Assembly: GCF_043195095.1 (NCBI RefSeq)
Contig: NZ_JBAFWN010000001.1
Strand: one strand, 5' to 3'
Source: NCEH01 sp043195095
GTDB lineage: Bacteria; Pseudomonadota; Alphaproteobacteria; Rhizobiales; Xanthobacteraceae
DNA: 64,000 nucleotides
Positions 41,006 through 49,977 of the stretch are shown here, one piece after another. Every line of letters starts with the position of its first letter. Position 1 is the stretch's first letter. A program made the translations under genes and the position numbers. Under the pieces are notes generated by a model. It saw only the letters and a program-made list of their open reading frames with translations. It did not search any database and had not been told where the DNA came from.

Positions 41006-41929
41006 ATGCCCGAGACCGGTGCCCCGACACGCGTGCTGGATCCAATCGCGCGCCAGCAGCGCCGCCGCCATGCGCTCTATGGCTGGATGCTGCTTGCGCC
41101 AGCGTTGACCCTTCTGACGCTGTTCGCTTTCCTGCCCACCGCCACGACCTTCTGGGCAAGCCTCTATTCGCGCGGCACAGCGCGTCGGCCGTCCGTATTC
41201 AATGGCTTCGAGAATTATCTGGACCTCGTCCATGATCCCAATTTCTGGACCGTGGTCGGCAACAATCTGCTCTATGCCGGTGTGACGATCCCGCTCTCCA
41301 TCACGCTCGCGCTGGTGATGGCCCTATGGGCGGACGCGCGCCTGCCGCTGCGCGGCTTCGTGCGCGGCGCCTATTTCACCCCGACCATCCTGCCCATGAT
41401 CGCGGCGGCCAACCTCTGGCTGTTCTTCTACACGCCGGGCCTCGGGGTGATCGACAGCTTCACCGGCCTGTTTGGCCTGCCGCCGGTCAATTGGCTTGGC
41501 CAGCCGCAAACCGCGCTCTGGGCGATCATCGTCGTGACGGTGTGGAAGGAGGCGGGCTTCTTCATGATCTTCTACCTGGCGGCCTTGCAGACCATTCCGC
41601 CCGACCTCAAGGAGGCGGCGCTGGTGGAGGGCGCCGGGCGGCTCACCTATCTGCGCCGCGTCCTGCTGCCGCTGCTGATGCCCACCACGGCCTTCATCTT
41701 CATCAATGCACTCATCAATTCGGTGAAGCTCATCGACCATTTGTTCATCCTGACCAAGGGTGGCCCGGACAATGCGACCAAGCTTGTCCTCTATTGGATT
41801 TGGGAAATGGCTTTTTCCTATTTCGACCCGGCCCATGCCACGGCCCTGACGGTGCTGGTGCTTTTGGTGCTCGGAGCGGTCGCCGTCTTCCAGTTCACCA
41901 TCGTCGAAAAACGGATCCACTACCGATGA
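41006..41929 (+). CDS. ABC transporter permease, CUT1 UgpA type
   Basis: 307 residues, six membrane segments beginning YGWMLLAPALTLLTLFAFLP. The EAA loop is LKEAALVEGAGRLTYLRRVL. A conserved FINALINSVKLIDHLFILTK segment is typical of sugar permeases. Starts 57 bp after the binding-protein stop, across the hairpin. Overlaps the next permease by 4 bp. Confidence 0.92.
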   Translation: MPETGAPTRVLDPIARQQRRRHALYGWMLLAPALTLLTLFAFLPTATTFWASLYSRGTARRPSVFNGFENYLDLVHDPNFWTVVGNNLLYAGVTIPLSITLALVMALWADARLPLRGFVRGAYFTPTILPMIAAANLWLFFYTPGLGVIDSFTGLFGLPPVNWLGQPQTALWAIIVVTVWKEAGFFMIFYLAALQTIPPDLKEAALVEGAGRLTYLRRVLLPLLMPTTAFIFINALINSVKLIDHLFILTKGGPDNATKLVLYWIWEMAFSYFDPAHATALTVLVLLVLGAVAVFQFTIVEKRIHYR

Positions 41930-42759
41930 CGGCGCCCGCCTCTCGCCATCCGATCCGCTGGAGCGAAGCGCTGGACGCCGCAGGCGCGTGGCTGCTCGCA
42001 CTGGTGTGGATCGCGCCCCTTCTGTTCGCCGCCTGGGCCTCTCTCCACCCGCCGGGGCAGGCGCTCGACTTCTCGCTCGCCGCGCCCTTCACATTTGAAA
42101 ATTATCGCACCGCCTGGGCCGCCGCGCCGTGGCTCGCCTATACGCTCAACACCCTGTTGCTGGTGACCTTCACCCTCGCGGGCCAGCTCGTCCTGTGCAC
42201 GCTCGCGGGCTATGCCTTCGCCCGCTTCCGCTTTCCCGGACGCGAGGCACTGTTCGTGCTGGTGCTGCTGCAATTGTTCATCCTGCCGGAGGTCTTGATC
42301 GTCGAGAACTACGCCATGGTCTCGCGCCTCGGGCTGCTGGATTCCATCACCGGCATGGGCCTGCCTTATGTGGCGAGCGCGTTCGGCATCTTCCTGTTGC
42401 GGCAGGCGTTCAAGTCCGTGCCGCTGGAATTGGAGGAGGCGGCGCGGGTCGAAGGCTGCTCGTGGCTGGGCGTGCTCTGGCGTGTCTATGTACCGGCCAC
42501 CCGACCGGTCTATCTGGCCTATGCGCTGGTGTCGGTCGCGACCCACTGGAACAATTTCCTCTGGCCGCTGATCGTGACCAATTCCGCGGACACCCGCCCG
42601 CTCACCGTCGGTCTCTCGCTGTTCGGCGCGCCGGAAAGCGGGGTCAATATTTCCATCATCAGCGCCGCGACGCTGATGGTGGTGGCCCCGCTGATGATTG
42701 CGTTCCTCATCTTCCAGCGCCAGTTCATCCAGGCCTTCCTGCGCGCCGGCATCCGCTAG
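41926..42759 (+). CDS. ABC transporter permease, CUT1 UgpE type
   Basis: 277 residues, six membrane segments; the EAA loop is LEEAARVEGCSWLGVLWRVY, and THWNNFLWPLIVTN is the usual UgpE-like C-terminal motif. Forms the importer channel with the product of 41006. Last gene of the operon deoR-ATPase-SBP-permease-permease; its stop is 10 bp from the end of the convergent oxyR gene. Confidence 0.92.
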   Translation: MTAPASRHPIRWSEALDAAGAWLLALVWIAPLLFAAWASLHPPGQALDFSLAAPFTFENYRTAWAAAPWLAYTLNTLLLVTFTLAGQLVLCTLAGYAFARFRFPGREALFVLVLLQLFILPEVLIVENYAMVSRLGLLDSITGMGLPYVASAFGIFLLRQAFKSVPLELEEAARVEGCSWLGVLWRVYVPATRPVYLAYALVSVATHWNNFLWPLIVTNSADTRPLTVGLSLFGAPESGVNISIISAATLMVVAPLMIAFLIFQRQFIQAFLRAGIR

Positions 42760-42769
42760 GACGGATGCG

Positions 42770-43696
42770 CTAATCGGCCTCGCCAGTGCCCCGCTGCTCA
42801 CGCATGAAATCGGTGGAGCTGCGGACCACTTCGGAAATCTGCACAAGCTGCTTCGTGAGCGGGCTGGTTTTGCGCCAGACCATGCCGATGGTCCGCGAAG
42901 GCTCGGGATTTGCGAAGCGGGCCACGCACACCGATACCGAGCGCGTCTCCACCCCCACGGCCATTTCCGGGATCAGCGTGATGCCGATGCCGGCGTCCAC
43001 CATCTGGACCAAAGTGGATAGGGAACTGGCCTCCAGGAAATCGCGCGGCGTCGCCCTTATGTCGACATTGCAGAACGACAGCGCCTGATCGCGAAAGCAG
43101 TGCCCTTCCTCCAGCAGGAGCAAGCGCATCTCGCGCAGCGCATCGGGAGCGGGCACCGGCTTTCCCTCATCCGCGCCGGGCCGGACCAGGACGAAATTCT
43201 CGGTGAACAGGGGGACTTCCACCAGCGCCGGCTCGGAGACCGGCAAGGCGACGATCGCCGTGTCGAGCCGGCCGTCTTCCAACTCCTGGAGAAGCCTCGG
43301 CGTCTGCGTCTCGCGCACGTGAATGTCGAGACCTTCGTGCTGTCGGCTCAGCCGGCCGAGGAGGGTCGGAAGCAGATAAGGCGCGACCGTCGGGATGACA
43401 CCGATCCGCAGCCGCCCCATCAGACGATCGCGCGAGGCACGGGCCAGATCCCCCAGTTCGTCGATGGAGCGCAAAATGTCGCGGATGCGGGGGGCGAACG
43501 CCTCGCCAAAACTGGTCAGACGGACCTGGCGGGCGCCGCGTTCGAACAGCTCGGTGCCGACTTCGCGTTCCAATTCCTTGATCTGCATCGACAAAGCCGG
43601 CTGGGAGATGCCACAGGCCTCGGCCGCGCGGCGAAAGTGGCCATGCCTGGCCAACGCCTCGAAATAGCGCAGCTGCTTGAATGTCAGATTTTTCAT
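42770..43696 (-). CDS. oxyR: LysR-type regulator OxyR
   Basis: 308 residues. N-terminal LysR helix-turn-helix (LRYFEALARHGHFRRAAEAC, GISQPALSMQIKELEREVG). The redox centre is intact: Cys200 in EEGHCFRDQ and Cys209 in LSFCN, 9 residues apart as in E. coli OxyR (199/208). Peroxide oxidises these to a disulfide and the protein activates transcription. Divergent from katG with 130 bp between, the standard arrangement; a segment around 43707-43745 contains repeated ATCAG/CTAAT half-site-like words but no clean box that I can define. Confidence 0.95.
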   Translation of the reverse strand: MKNLTFKQLRYFEALARHGHFRRAAEACGISQPALSMQIKELEREVGTELFERGARQVRLTSFGEAFAPRIRDILRSIDELGDLARASRDRLMGRLRIGVIPTVAPYLLPTLLGRLSRQHEGLDIHVRETQTPRLLQELEDGRLDTAIVALPVSEPALVEVPLFTENFVLVRPGADEGKPVPAPDALREMRLLLLEEGHCFRDQALSFCNVDIRATPRDFLEASSLSTLVQMVDAGIGITLIPEMAVGVETRSVSVCVARFANPEPSRTIGMVWRKTSPLTKQLVQISEVVRSSTDFMREQRGTGEAD

Positions 43697-43826
43697 AAGG
43701 CGAACTTATCAGAGTGATCAGTAAATCGGAATTAATCTAATGAGAGAGATTTGGTAAGAGCCGTGCCTGTGAAGCTCGGGCTGTTCGATTGTCTCGCTTG
43801 GCCCGCAGCGTGGATCGGAGGAAAGC

Positions 43827-46091
43827 ATGAACGCGACGACTGAGGAGAACACGGGCAAATGCCCGGTCGCCCATGGAGCCGGTGGGACCCAGAATCGCGA
43901 CTGGTGGCCGAACCAGCTGCGGGTGGATCTGCTGAGCCAGCACTCCGCCAAGTCGGATCCCCTGGATCCGGCCTTCAATTATCGCGAAGAGTTCAAGACC
44001 CTCGATTATGAGGCGCTGAAGACCGACCTGCGGCATTTGATGACCGATTCGCAGGAGTGGTGGCCGGCCGACTTCGGCCATTACGGCCCGCTGTTCATCC
44101 GCATGGCCTGGCACAGCGCGGGCACCTATCGCCTCGCCGACGGGCGCGGTGGCGGCGGCCGCGGCCAGCAGCGCTTCGCCCCGCTCAACAGCTGGCCGGA
44201 TAACGTCAGCCTCGACAAGGCCCGCCGCCTGCTGTGGCCGATCAAGAAGAAGTACGGCCAGAAGATCTCCTGGGCCGACCTCTTGATCCTCACCGGCAAC
44301 GTGGCGCTGGAGACCATGGGCTTTCGCACCTTCGGCTTCGCCGGCGGCCGCACCGATACCTGGGAGCCCGACCAGGACGTCTACTGGGGCCGCGAGACCA
44401 CCTGGCTGGGCGGTGACCTGCGCTATGCCCACGGCTCCGAGGGCGTGACGAAGCCTTCCGACGAGGGCGTGCTCGTGACCGACGATGATGCCGACGGCAA
44501 GGTGCATTCGCGCAACCTGGAGAACCCGCTCGCCGCCGTGCAGATGGGCCTCATCTACGTCAATCCGGAAGGCCCTGACGGCAATCCGGACCCGTTGCTC
44601 GCCGCCTTCGACGTCCGCGACACTTTTGCGCGCATGGCGATGAATGACGAGGAGACCGTCGCTTTGATCGCCGGCGGCCACACCTTCGGCAAAACCCACG
44701 GCGCCGGTCCGGCCGACAATGTCGGCCCCGCCCCGGAAGGCGACGAGTTGGAGGCGCAGGGCCTCGGCTGGCGCAGCACCTTCGGCACCGGCAAGGGCGG
44801 CGACACCATCACCAGCGGCCTTGAGGTCACCTGGACGCAGACCCCGGCGCAATGGAGCAACTTCTTCTTCGAGAACCTGTTCAAGTTCGAGTGGGAGCTG
44901 GAGAAGTCCCCGGCCGGCGCACACCAGTGGGTGGCCAAGGACGCCGGCGACGTCATCCCCGACGCCCATGTGCCGGGCAAGAAGCACCGCCCCACCATGC
45001 TGACGACCGACTTGGCGCTGCGCTTTGACCCGGTCTACGAGAAGATCTCGCGCCGCTTCCTGGGCAACCCGCAAGCTTTCGCCGAGGCCTTCGCCCGCGC
45101 CTGGTTCAAGCTGACCCACCGCGACCTCGGCCCGCGCTCGCGCTACCTCGGCCCGGAAGTGCCGAAGGAAGAGCTGATCTGGCAGGACAACGTGCCGGCC
45201 GTGGATCATCCCTTGATCGACGACGCGGACGTCGCCACCCTCAAGGCGAAGGTGCTGGAGACCGGCCTCTCGGTCTCTGAGCTGGTGGCCACCGCCTGGG
45301 CCTCCGCCTCCACCTTCCGCGGCGGCGACAAACGCGGCGGCGCCAATGGCGCGCGGGTGCGCCTCAGCCCGCAGAAGGATTGGGCCGTCAACCAGCCGCA
45401 GCAACTGGCCAAGGTGCTGCGCGCGCTGGAAGACCTCCAGTTCGCGTTCAACCGCGACGCGGCCGGCGGCAAGAAGGTCTCGCTCGCCGACCTGATCGTC
45501 ATCGCCGGCAATGCCGGCGTCGAGCAGGCGGCGAAGGCGGCGGGCCATGCCGTCACGCTGCCGTTTGCGCCGGGCCGCACCGACGCCACGCAGGCCCAGA
45601 CCGACGTCGACGCCTTCGAGGTGATGGAGCCGGCGGCCGACGGCTTCCGCAACTACCAGAACCCGCGGCTCGGGGTTCCGGCCGAGGCGGTGCTGATCGA
45701 TCGGGCGCAGTTGCTGACGCTGACCGCGCCGGAGCTGACCGTGCTGATCGGCGGACTGCGGGCGATCAACATCAACGTGGACGGCACCCGCCACGGCATC
45801 CTCACCGACCGGCCGGGCGCGCTGACGACCGACTTCTTCGTCAACCTGCTCGACATGGGCACGCAGTGGACGGCGGTCGGCGACCGCAAGAGCCTGTTCG
45901 AGGGTCGCGACCGCAAGACCGGAGAGGTCAAGTGGACCGGCACCCGGGTCGACCTCGTGTTCGGCTCGAACTCCGTCCTGCGCGCTTTGGCCGAGGTTTA
46001 TGCCAGCGCCGATGCGGGCGAGAAGTTCGTGAAGGACTTCGTCGCCGCCTGGACCAAGGTGATGAACCTCGACCGCTTCGACCTGGCCTGA
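43827..46091 (+). CDS. katG: Bifunctional catalase-peroxidase
   Basis: 754 residues with two tandem peroxidase-like domains, the usual KatG size. Distal side RMAWHSAGTYR (Trp95, His96); Tyr of LIYVNPEGPDG and Met of FARMAMNDEE complete the Met-Tyr-Trp adduct; proximal heme His is in AGGHTFGKTHG. The C-terminal domain keeps the fold without heme. GGAGGA lies 6 bases before the ATG. Removes hydrogen peroxide; OxyR from the divergent gene is the expected activator. Confidence 0.97.
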   Translation: MNATTEENTGKCPVAHGAGGTQNRDWWPNQLRVDLLSQHSAKSDPLDPAFNYREEFKTLDYEALKTDLRHLMTDSQEWWPADFGHYGPLFIRMAWHSAGTYRLADGRGGGGRGQQRFAPLNSWPDNVSLDKARRLLWPIKKKYGQKISWADLLILTGNVALETMGFRTFGFAGGRTDTWEPDQDVYWGRETTWLGGDLRYAHGSEGVTKPSDEGVLVTDDDADGKVHSRNLENPLAAVQMGLIYVNPEGPDGNPDPLLAAFDVRDTFARMAMNDEETVALIAGGHTFGKTHGAGPADNVGPAPEGDELEAQGLGWRSTFGTGKGGDTITSGLEVTWTQTPAQWSNFFFENLFKFEWELEKSPAGAHQWVAKDAGDVIPDAHVPGKKHRPTMLTTDLALRFDPVYEKISRRFLGNPQAFAEAFARAWFKLTHRDLGPRSRYLGPEVPKEELIWQDNVPAVDHPLIDDADVATLKAKVLETGLSVSELVATAWASASTFRGGDKRGGANGARVRLSPQKDWAVNQPQQLAKVLRALEDLQFAFNRDAAGGKKVSLADLIVIAGNAGVEQAAKAAGHAVTLPFAPGRTDATQAQTDVDAFEVMEPAADGFRNYQNPRLGVPAEAVLIDRAQLLTLTAPELTVLIGGLRAININVDGTRHGILTDRPGALTTDFFVNLLDMGTQWTAVGDRKSLFEGRDRKTGEVKWTGTRVDLVFGSNSVLRALAEVYASADAGEKFVKDFVAAWTKVMNLDRFDLA

Positions 46092-46247
46092 TCCGCCTTG
46101 AAATCCCCGACCGCCGCCGAAGCCCGGCGGCGGCCGGGGCATTGCCCATGCTCATCGCGCTGGAGGGTGAACCGGCGGTCGCGTTCCGCTCCCCGCAGCG
46201 GCGGCGTGGTCTTTGCATTGGCGGGCGTGCTCGCCCATAGTAAACCC

Positions 46248-47672
46248 ATGACGGAAGAATATTCGGGCGCGGAAAAGCTACAATCGGGGCCGCGGTCGCG
46301 GACGGCCGCCGCGGACGCCGAATTTGGTCCGTGGCTGGCCCAGGCTTCCATCCTCGTCGTCGACGATGAGCCAGGCATCCGGAATTTTCTGGTGCGCACC
46401 CTGCGGCCGCGCTGCAAGCAGGTGGACGAGGCGGCGGATACCGCGGAGGCGTCCCGCAAGCTCGACGTCCAGCATTTCGACGTCATCATCATCGACAATA
46501 TCATGCCGGGAAAGACCGGCCTGGAATGGCTGGCCGAGCAGCGCACCGTGGGCCTGTTCGCCGATGCCATTCTCATCACCGCCTATGCCGATCTCGAGAC
46601 GGCGATCCAGGCGCTTCGGGCGGGGGCGGCGGATTTTGTGCTCAAGCCGTTCCGCTCGAACCAGATCATCAATGCCGTCGCGCGTTGCCTCGAACGGATC
46701 CGCCTTCAACGCGAGAATTTCGTGCTTCAGCACGAGCTGCGCTCGAGTGCAGACCGGGGCATTCTGCGCGACAAGCTGATCGGCACCTCCCCGGTGATCC
46801 AGAAGGTGCGCGAAACCATTTCGCGGGTCGCGCCGCTGCCCACATCCGTGCTTCTCACCGGCGAATCCGGGACCGGAAAGGAAGTGGCGGCGCGCTCGCT
46901 GCATATCCTGTCAGATCGGGCAGACAAGCCTTTCGTGCCGGTGAATTGCGCCGCCATTCCGCAGGATATGATCGAGAGCGAGCTGTTCGGACATCTGAAG
47001 GGCGCGTTTTCCGGCGCGGTTTCGGCGCGCGACGGGCTGTTCATCCATGCCCACGGTGGGACGCTTTTCCTCGACGAGATCGGCGAGCTGTCGCCGGCAA
47101 TGCAGAGCAAGCTGCTGCGCGTCATCGAGGATCGCCGGGTGCGCCCGGTGGGCGCCGAGCGCGAGGTTCCGGTGGATCTGCGCTTCGTCTTTGCCACCAA
47201 CCGGGAGCTGGAGAAGGAGGTCCAACAGGGGCGCTTCAGGGCCGACCTGTTTTACCGCATCAATGTGCTGCAGCTCCATCTTCCCCCCCTGCGTGATCGC
47301 GGCGCGGACGCGCAGGAACTTGCCGACCTGTTCATGCGCACGCTGTCGCGGCAACTGGGCGTGCCGCCGGTGATGCTGGATGGGGCGGCCCGCGCCGCCC
47401 TCGGCCGCTATCCCTGGCCCGGCAACATCCGCGAGCTTCGCAACCTGATCGAGCGCACCCTGATCCTCGGGCGGTTCCCGGATGATTTTCCCGGCCAGCG
47501 CGCGAGCGCGCCAGCCGCGCTCGGACATAGTCTGGAAGAGCTGGAAAAGCGCCACATACTCTCGGTGCTCGAAGCGACCGGCCATGATCGCGCCGAGACC
47601 GCGCGCCGCCTCGGTGTCTCGCGCAAGACGATCGACCGCAAATGCGCGCAGTGGAATGTCCGCGACTCCTGA
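46248..47672 (+). CDS. NtrC-family sigma-54 response regulator with a GAFSGA loop
   Basis: 474 residues. Receiver domain with ILVVDDEPGIRN and phospho-acceptor Asp83 in IIIDNIMPGKTG; AAA+ domain with Walker A GESGTGKE (205-212), Walker B GTLFLDEIGELS; and a Fis-type C-terminal helix-turn-helix (ARRLGVSRKTIDRK). The sigma-54-contacting loop reads GAFSGA (252-257) instead of GAFTGA, a conservative Thr-to-Ser change. Its start is 156 bp after katG. It overlaps the kinase gene by 17 bp. The target is probably the MFS gene at 49978, which has a sigma-54 promoter. Confidence 0.93.
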   Translation: MTEEYSGAEKLQSGPRSRTAAADAEFGPWLAQASILVVDDEPGIRNFLVRTLRPRCKQVDEAADTAEASRKLDVQHFDVIIIDNIMPGKTGLEWLAEQRTVGLFADAILITAYADLETAIQALRAGAADFVLKPFRSNQIINAVARCLERIRLQRENFVLQHELRSSADRGILRDKLIGTSPVIQKVRETISRVAPLPTSVLLTGESGTGKEVAARSLHILSDRADKPFVPVNCAAIPQDMIESELFGHLKGAFSGAVSARDGLFIHAHGGTLFLDEIGELSPAMQSKLLRVIEDRRVRPVGAEREVPVDLRFVFATNRELEKEVQQGRFRADLFYRINVLQLHLPPLRDRGADAQELADLFMRTLSRQLGVPPVMLDGAARAALGRYPWPGNIRELRNLIERTLILGRFPDDFPGQRASAPAALGHSLEELEKRHILSVLEATGHDRAETARRLGVSRKTIDRKCAQWNVRDS

Positions 47673-49680
47673 CCGGGCGGCCGCCCGGCGCCCGGAACGC
47701 TCGGTCCGCTTCCGGCTCCTCGCCATCGCGCTTCTGCCGACCCTGGTTGTGGTCCCCCTTCTGCTCGGCGTCACCATGGTGCGCTGGAATGCCAAGTTCG
47801 ACGCGTTGCTGGTGTCGAAGGTCGATGGCGATCTGACGATCGCGCACCAATATCTGGCGCGCATGCTCGAATATAACGGCGACCAGATCGAGGCCCTGGG
47901 CCTCTCGGCGCTGTTCCGAGACGTGGCCGGCGGGAGCGGGGACACCGGCCTTTCCGAACTGCTTGAGACGCGGCGCAGGGCCCTTGGGCTCGACTTCCTT
48001 TATGTGCTCGACGCTAACCGCGCGATCCTCGCCTCCTCTCCCCGGTTCGCCACGGCCGAAGTGCGCGAGGACTGGCCGGTGATCGACGCGGGCCTGCGCG
48101 GCGATCGGCGGGCCGCGATAGACGTCTTCTCCAATGCCGAGCTTGCCGCCATTTCACCCGCCCTTGCCGAACGGGCGCTGCTGGAGCTCGTGCCGACCAC
48201 GAACGCCGTGGCGAGCGATCGGCGCGAGGAGACGCGGGGCATGGTGGTCCATTCCGCCGCCGGCGTTCAACTGCCCGGCGGACGCAGGGGCGTGCTCGTG
48301 GGCGGGATCCTGCTCAACCGCAATCTCGTGTTCATCGATACGATCAACGATCTCGTCTACCAGACCGCCAGCCTGCCGGAGGGCAGCCGGGGCACGGCGA
48401 CTTTGTTTCTGGATGATGTGCGGATCAGCACCAATGTCCGCCTGTTCGAGGGCCGTCGGGCGCTGGGCACGCGCGTTTCCAGCGCGGTGCGCGAGGCGGT
48501 GCTGGGGAAGGGCCAGATCTGGCTCGGCAGCGCCTTCGTGGTGAACGACTGGTACATGTCCGCCTATGAGCCCATAGTCGACAGCTACGACAAGCGGGTG
48601 GGCATGCTCTATGTCGGATTCCTGGAGCAGCCGTTCAGCGATGCGAAATATACCACCCTCCTGGCGGTCATCCTCGCCTTCGTGACCGTCTCGGCCGCGA
48701 GCGTGCCCATTTTCCTGCGGTGGGCGCGGGGCATTTTCAAGCCGCTGGAGAAGGTCAACGACACCATCGTGTCGGTTGAGGCCGGCGATCGGGACGCCCG
48801 CACCGGCCTGGTACGCGCGGACGACGAAATCGGCCGCGTCGCCATGCACCTCGACCATCTGCTGGACCAGCTCGCCGCGCGCGAACGCGAGCTGGTGCAA
48901 TGGAATGACGACCTCAACCGGCGGGTGGACGAACGCACGCGCGAGCTCCAGCTCGCCAACCGGCAGATCGAAGCGACGACCAAGCAGCTCATCATGTCGG
49001 AGAAGCTCGCGGCCATCGGCGAGATCACCGCCGGCGTCGCCCATGAGATCAACAATCCCATCGCGGTCATCCAGGGCAATCTCGATGTTCTGCGCGACGT
49101 GCTCGGCCGGCAGGCGGATTCCGGCCGCACCGAGTTCCGCTTGATCGACGAGCAGATCGACCGCATCAGCCAGATCGTCAACAAGCTGCTGCAGTTTGCA
49201 AAGCCCGAGGAATACGCCGGCTTCATCGAGCGTAATGCGCCAGCGGACATCATCACAGACTGCCTTCCCCTGGTTCAGCATCTGGTGAACCGCAGCGGCA
49301 TCGCCATCGTGCGGGAGGACCAGGCGACGCGCCACGTGCTGATGAACCGCACCGAACTTCAGCAGGTGCTCGTCAACCTCATCGTCAATGCCATACACGC
49401 CATGCCCGATGGCGGGACCCTGACCCTGCGGTGCCGCGACGGCGCGCGGGAGGGCCGGCCCGGCATTGTCATCGAGGTGGCCGACACCGGTGTGGGCATG
49501 GCCGCGGAGGTGATGGAGAAGATCTTCGATCCCTTTTTCACCACCAAGCGCAGCACCGGCACCGGGCTTGGCCTGTCCATCACGCAGAAGCTGGTGGCAC
49601 GCCAAGACGGAACCATCCATGTCGAGAGCACGCCGGGCGCGGGAACGACCTTCTCCGTGTTTCTCCCGCAAGCAGATTGA
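47656..49680 (+). CDS. Sensor histidine kinase with periplasmic cache domain
   Basis: 674 residues. Membrane segment at about 20-41, a large periplasmic part (about 42-330) ending in WYMSAYEPIVDSYDKRVGML, a hallmark of cache sensors, then a second membrane segment (about 331-354), HAMP, coiled coil, HisKA with His463 in GVAHEINNPIAVIQG, and HATPase with NLIVNAIHAM, VADTGVGM and GTGLGLSI. It likely senses a small extracellular ligand directly. Overlaps the response-regulator gene, forming a two-component pair; the OFA carrier gene downstream is the expected output. Confidence 0.93.
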   Translation: MSATPDRAAARRPERSVRFRLLAIALLPTLVVVPLLLGVTMVRWNAKFDALLVSKVDGDLTIAHQYLARMLEYNGDQIEALGLSALFRDVAGGSGDTGLSELLETRRRALGLDFLYVLDANRAILASSPRFATAEVREDWPVIDAGLRGDRRAAIDVFSNAELAAISPALAERALLELVPTTNAVASDRREETRGMVVHSAAGVQLPGGRRGVLVGGILLNRNLVFIDTINDLVYQTASLPEGSRGTATLFLDDVRISTNVRLFEGRRALGTRVSSAVREAVLGKGQIWLGSAFVVNDWYMSAYEPIVDSYDKRVGMLYVGFLEQPFSDAKYTTLLAVILAFVTVSAASVPIFLRWARGIFKPLEKVNDTIVSVEAGDRDARTGLVRADDEIGRVAMHLDHLLDQLAARERELVQWNDDLNRRVDERTRELQLANRQIEATTKQLIMSEKLAAIGEITAGVAHEINNPIAVIQGNLDVLRDVLGRQADSGRTEFRLIDEQIDRISQIVNKLLQFAKPEEYAGFIERNAPADIITDCLPLVQHLVNRSGIAIVREDQATRHVLMNRTELQQVLVNLIVNAIHAMPDGGTLTLRCRDGAREGRPGIVIEVADTGVGMAAEVMEKIFDPFFTTKRSTGTGLGLSITQKLVARQDGTIHVESTPGAGTTFSVFLPQAD

Positions 49681-49691
49681 TGCACTGCAAG

Positions 49692-49724
49692 AGACATTTT
49701 GTCTGACGCGGGGACTTTTTGTCC
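49692..49724. promoter_or_regulatory. Tandem upstream activator dyads for the MFS promoter
   Basis: AGACA-TTT-TGTCT (49692-49704) and GGAC-TTTTT-GTCC (49712-49724) share the form RGACNTTTTGTCY, centred 20 bp apart (two helical turns). They lie about 60-80 bp upstream of the sigma-54 element at 49779, as expected for NtrC-class enhancer sites. Confidence 0.7.
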
Positions 49725-49778
49725 TCAAGCAACAAGTGTCTTGACTGAAATAACGTTGAAATACCTCAGCCATCCATG

Positions 49779-49794
49779 TGGCATGCGAATTGCG
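49779..49794 (+). promoter_or_regulatory. Sigma-54 promoter (-24/-12) for the OFA-family MFS gene
   Basis: TGGCATG-CGAA-TTGCG matches TGGCAYR-N4-TTGCW in all but the last position. It is 184 bp before the ATG at 49978, leaving a leader of about 170 bases. Confidence 0.75.
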
Positions 49795-49977
49795 ACCTTT
49801 CCTTCCCAAAAGAAAAACAGGTGAAGGACGAGGAAACGCAGACCCTTAGGGCTCGCATTCTTACGGCAGTGCAGCAATTATTCTCAACGTGACCCGCCAT
49901 CGGTCGCGATGCGTGCGCCTGTCCCCCGTGCAGCCCTTTCGCAGCTCTCGAAGCAACAAAAGCACTGGGGAAGACTC

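Noticed and set aside
43737..46142. 801-codon minus-strand open frame opposite katG
   Set aside because: Exact mirror of katG, whose motifs are unambiguous; no signal or domain in the antisense frame.
48154..49809. 551-codon minus-strand frame opposite the histidine kinase
   Set aside because: Mirror of the kinase; lacks any recognisable motif.
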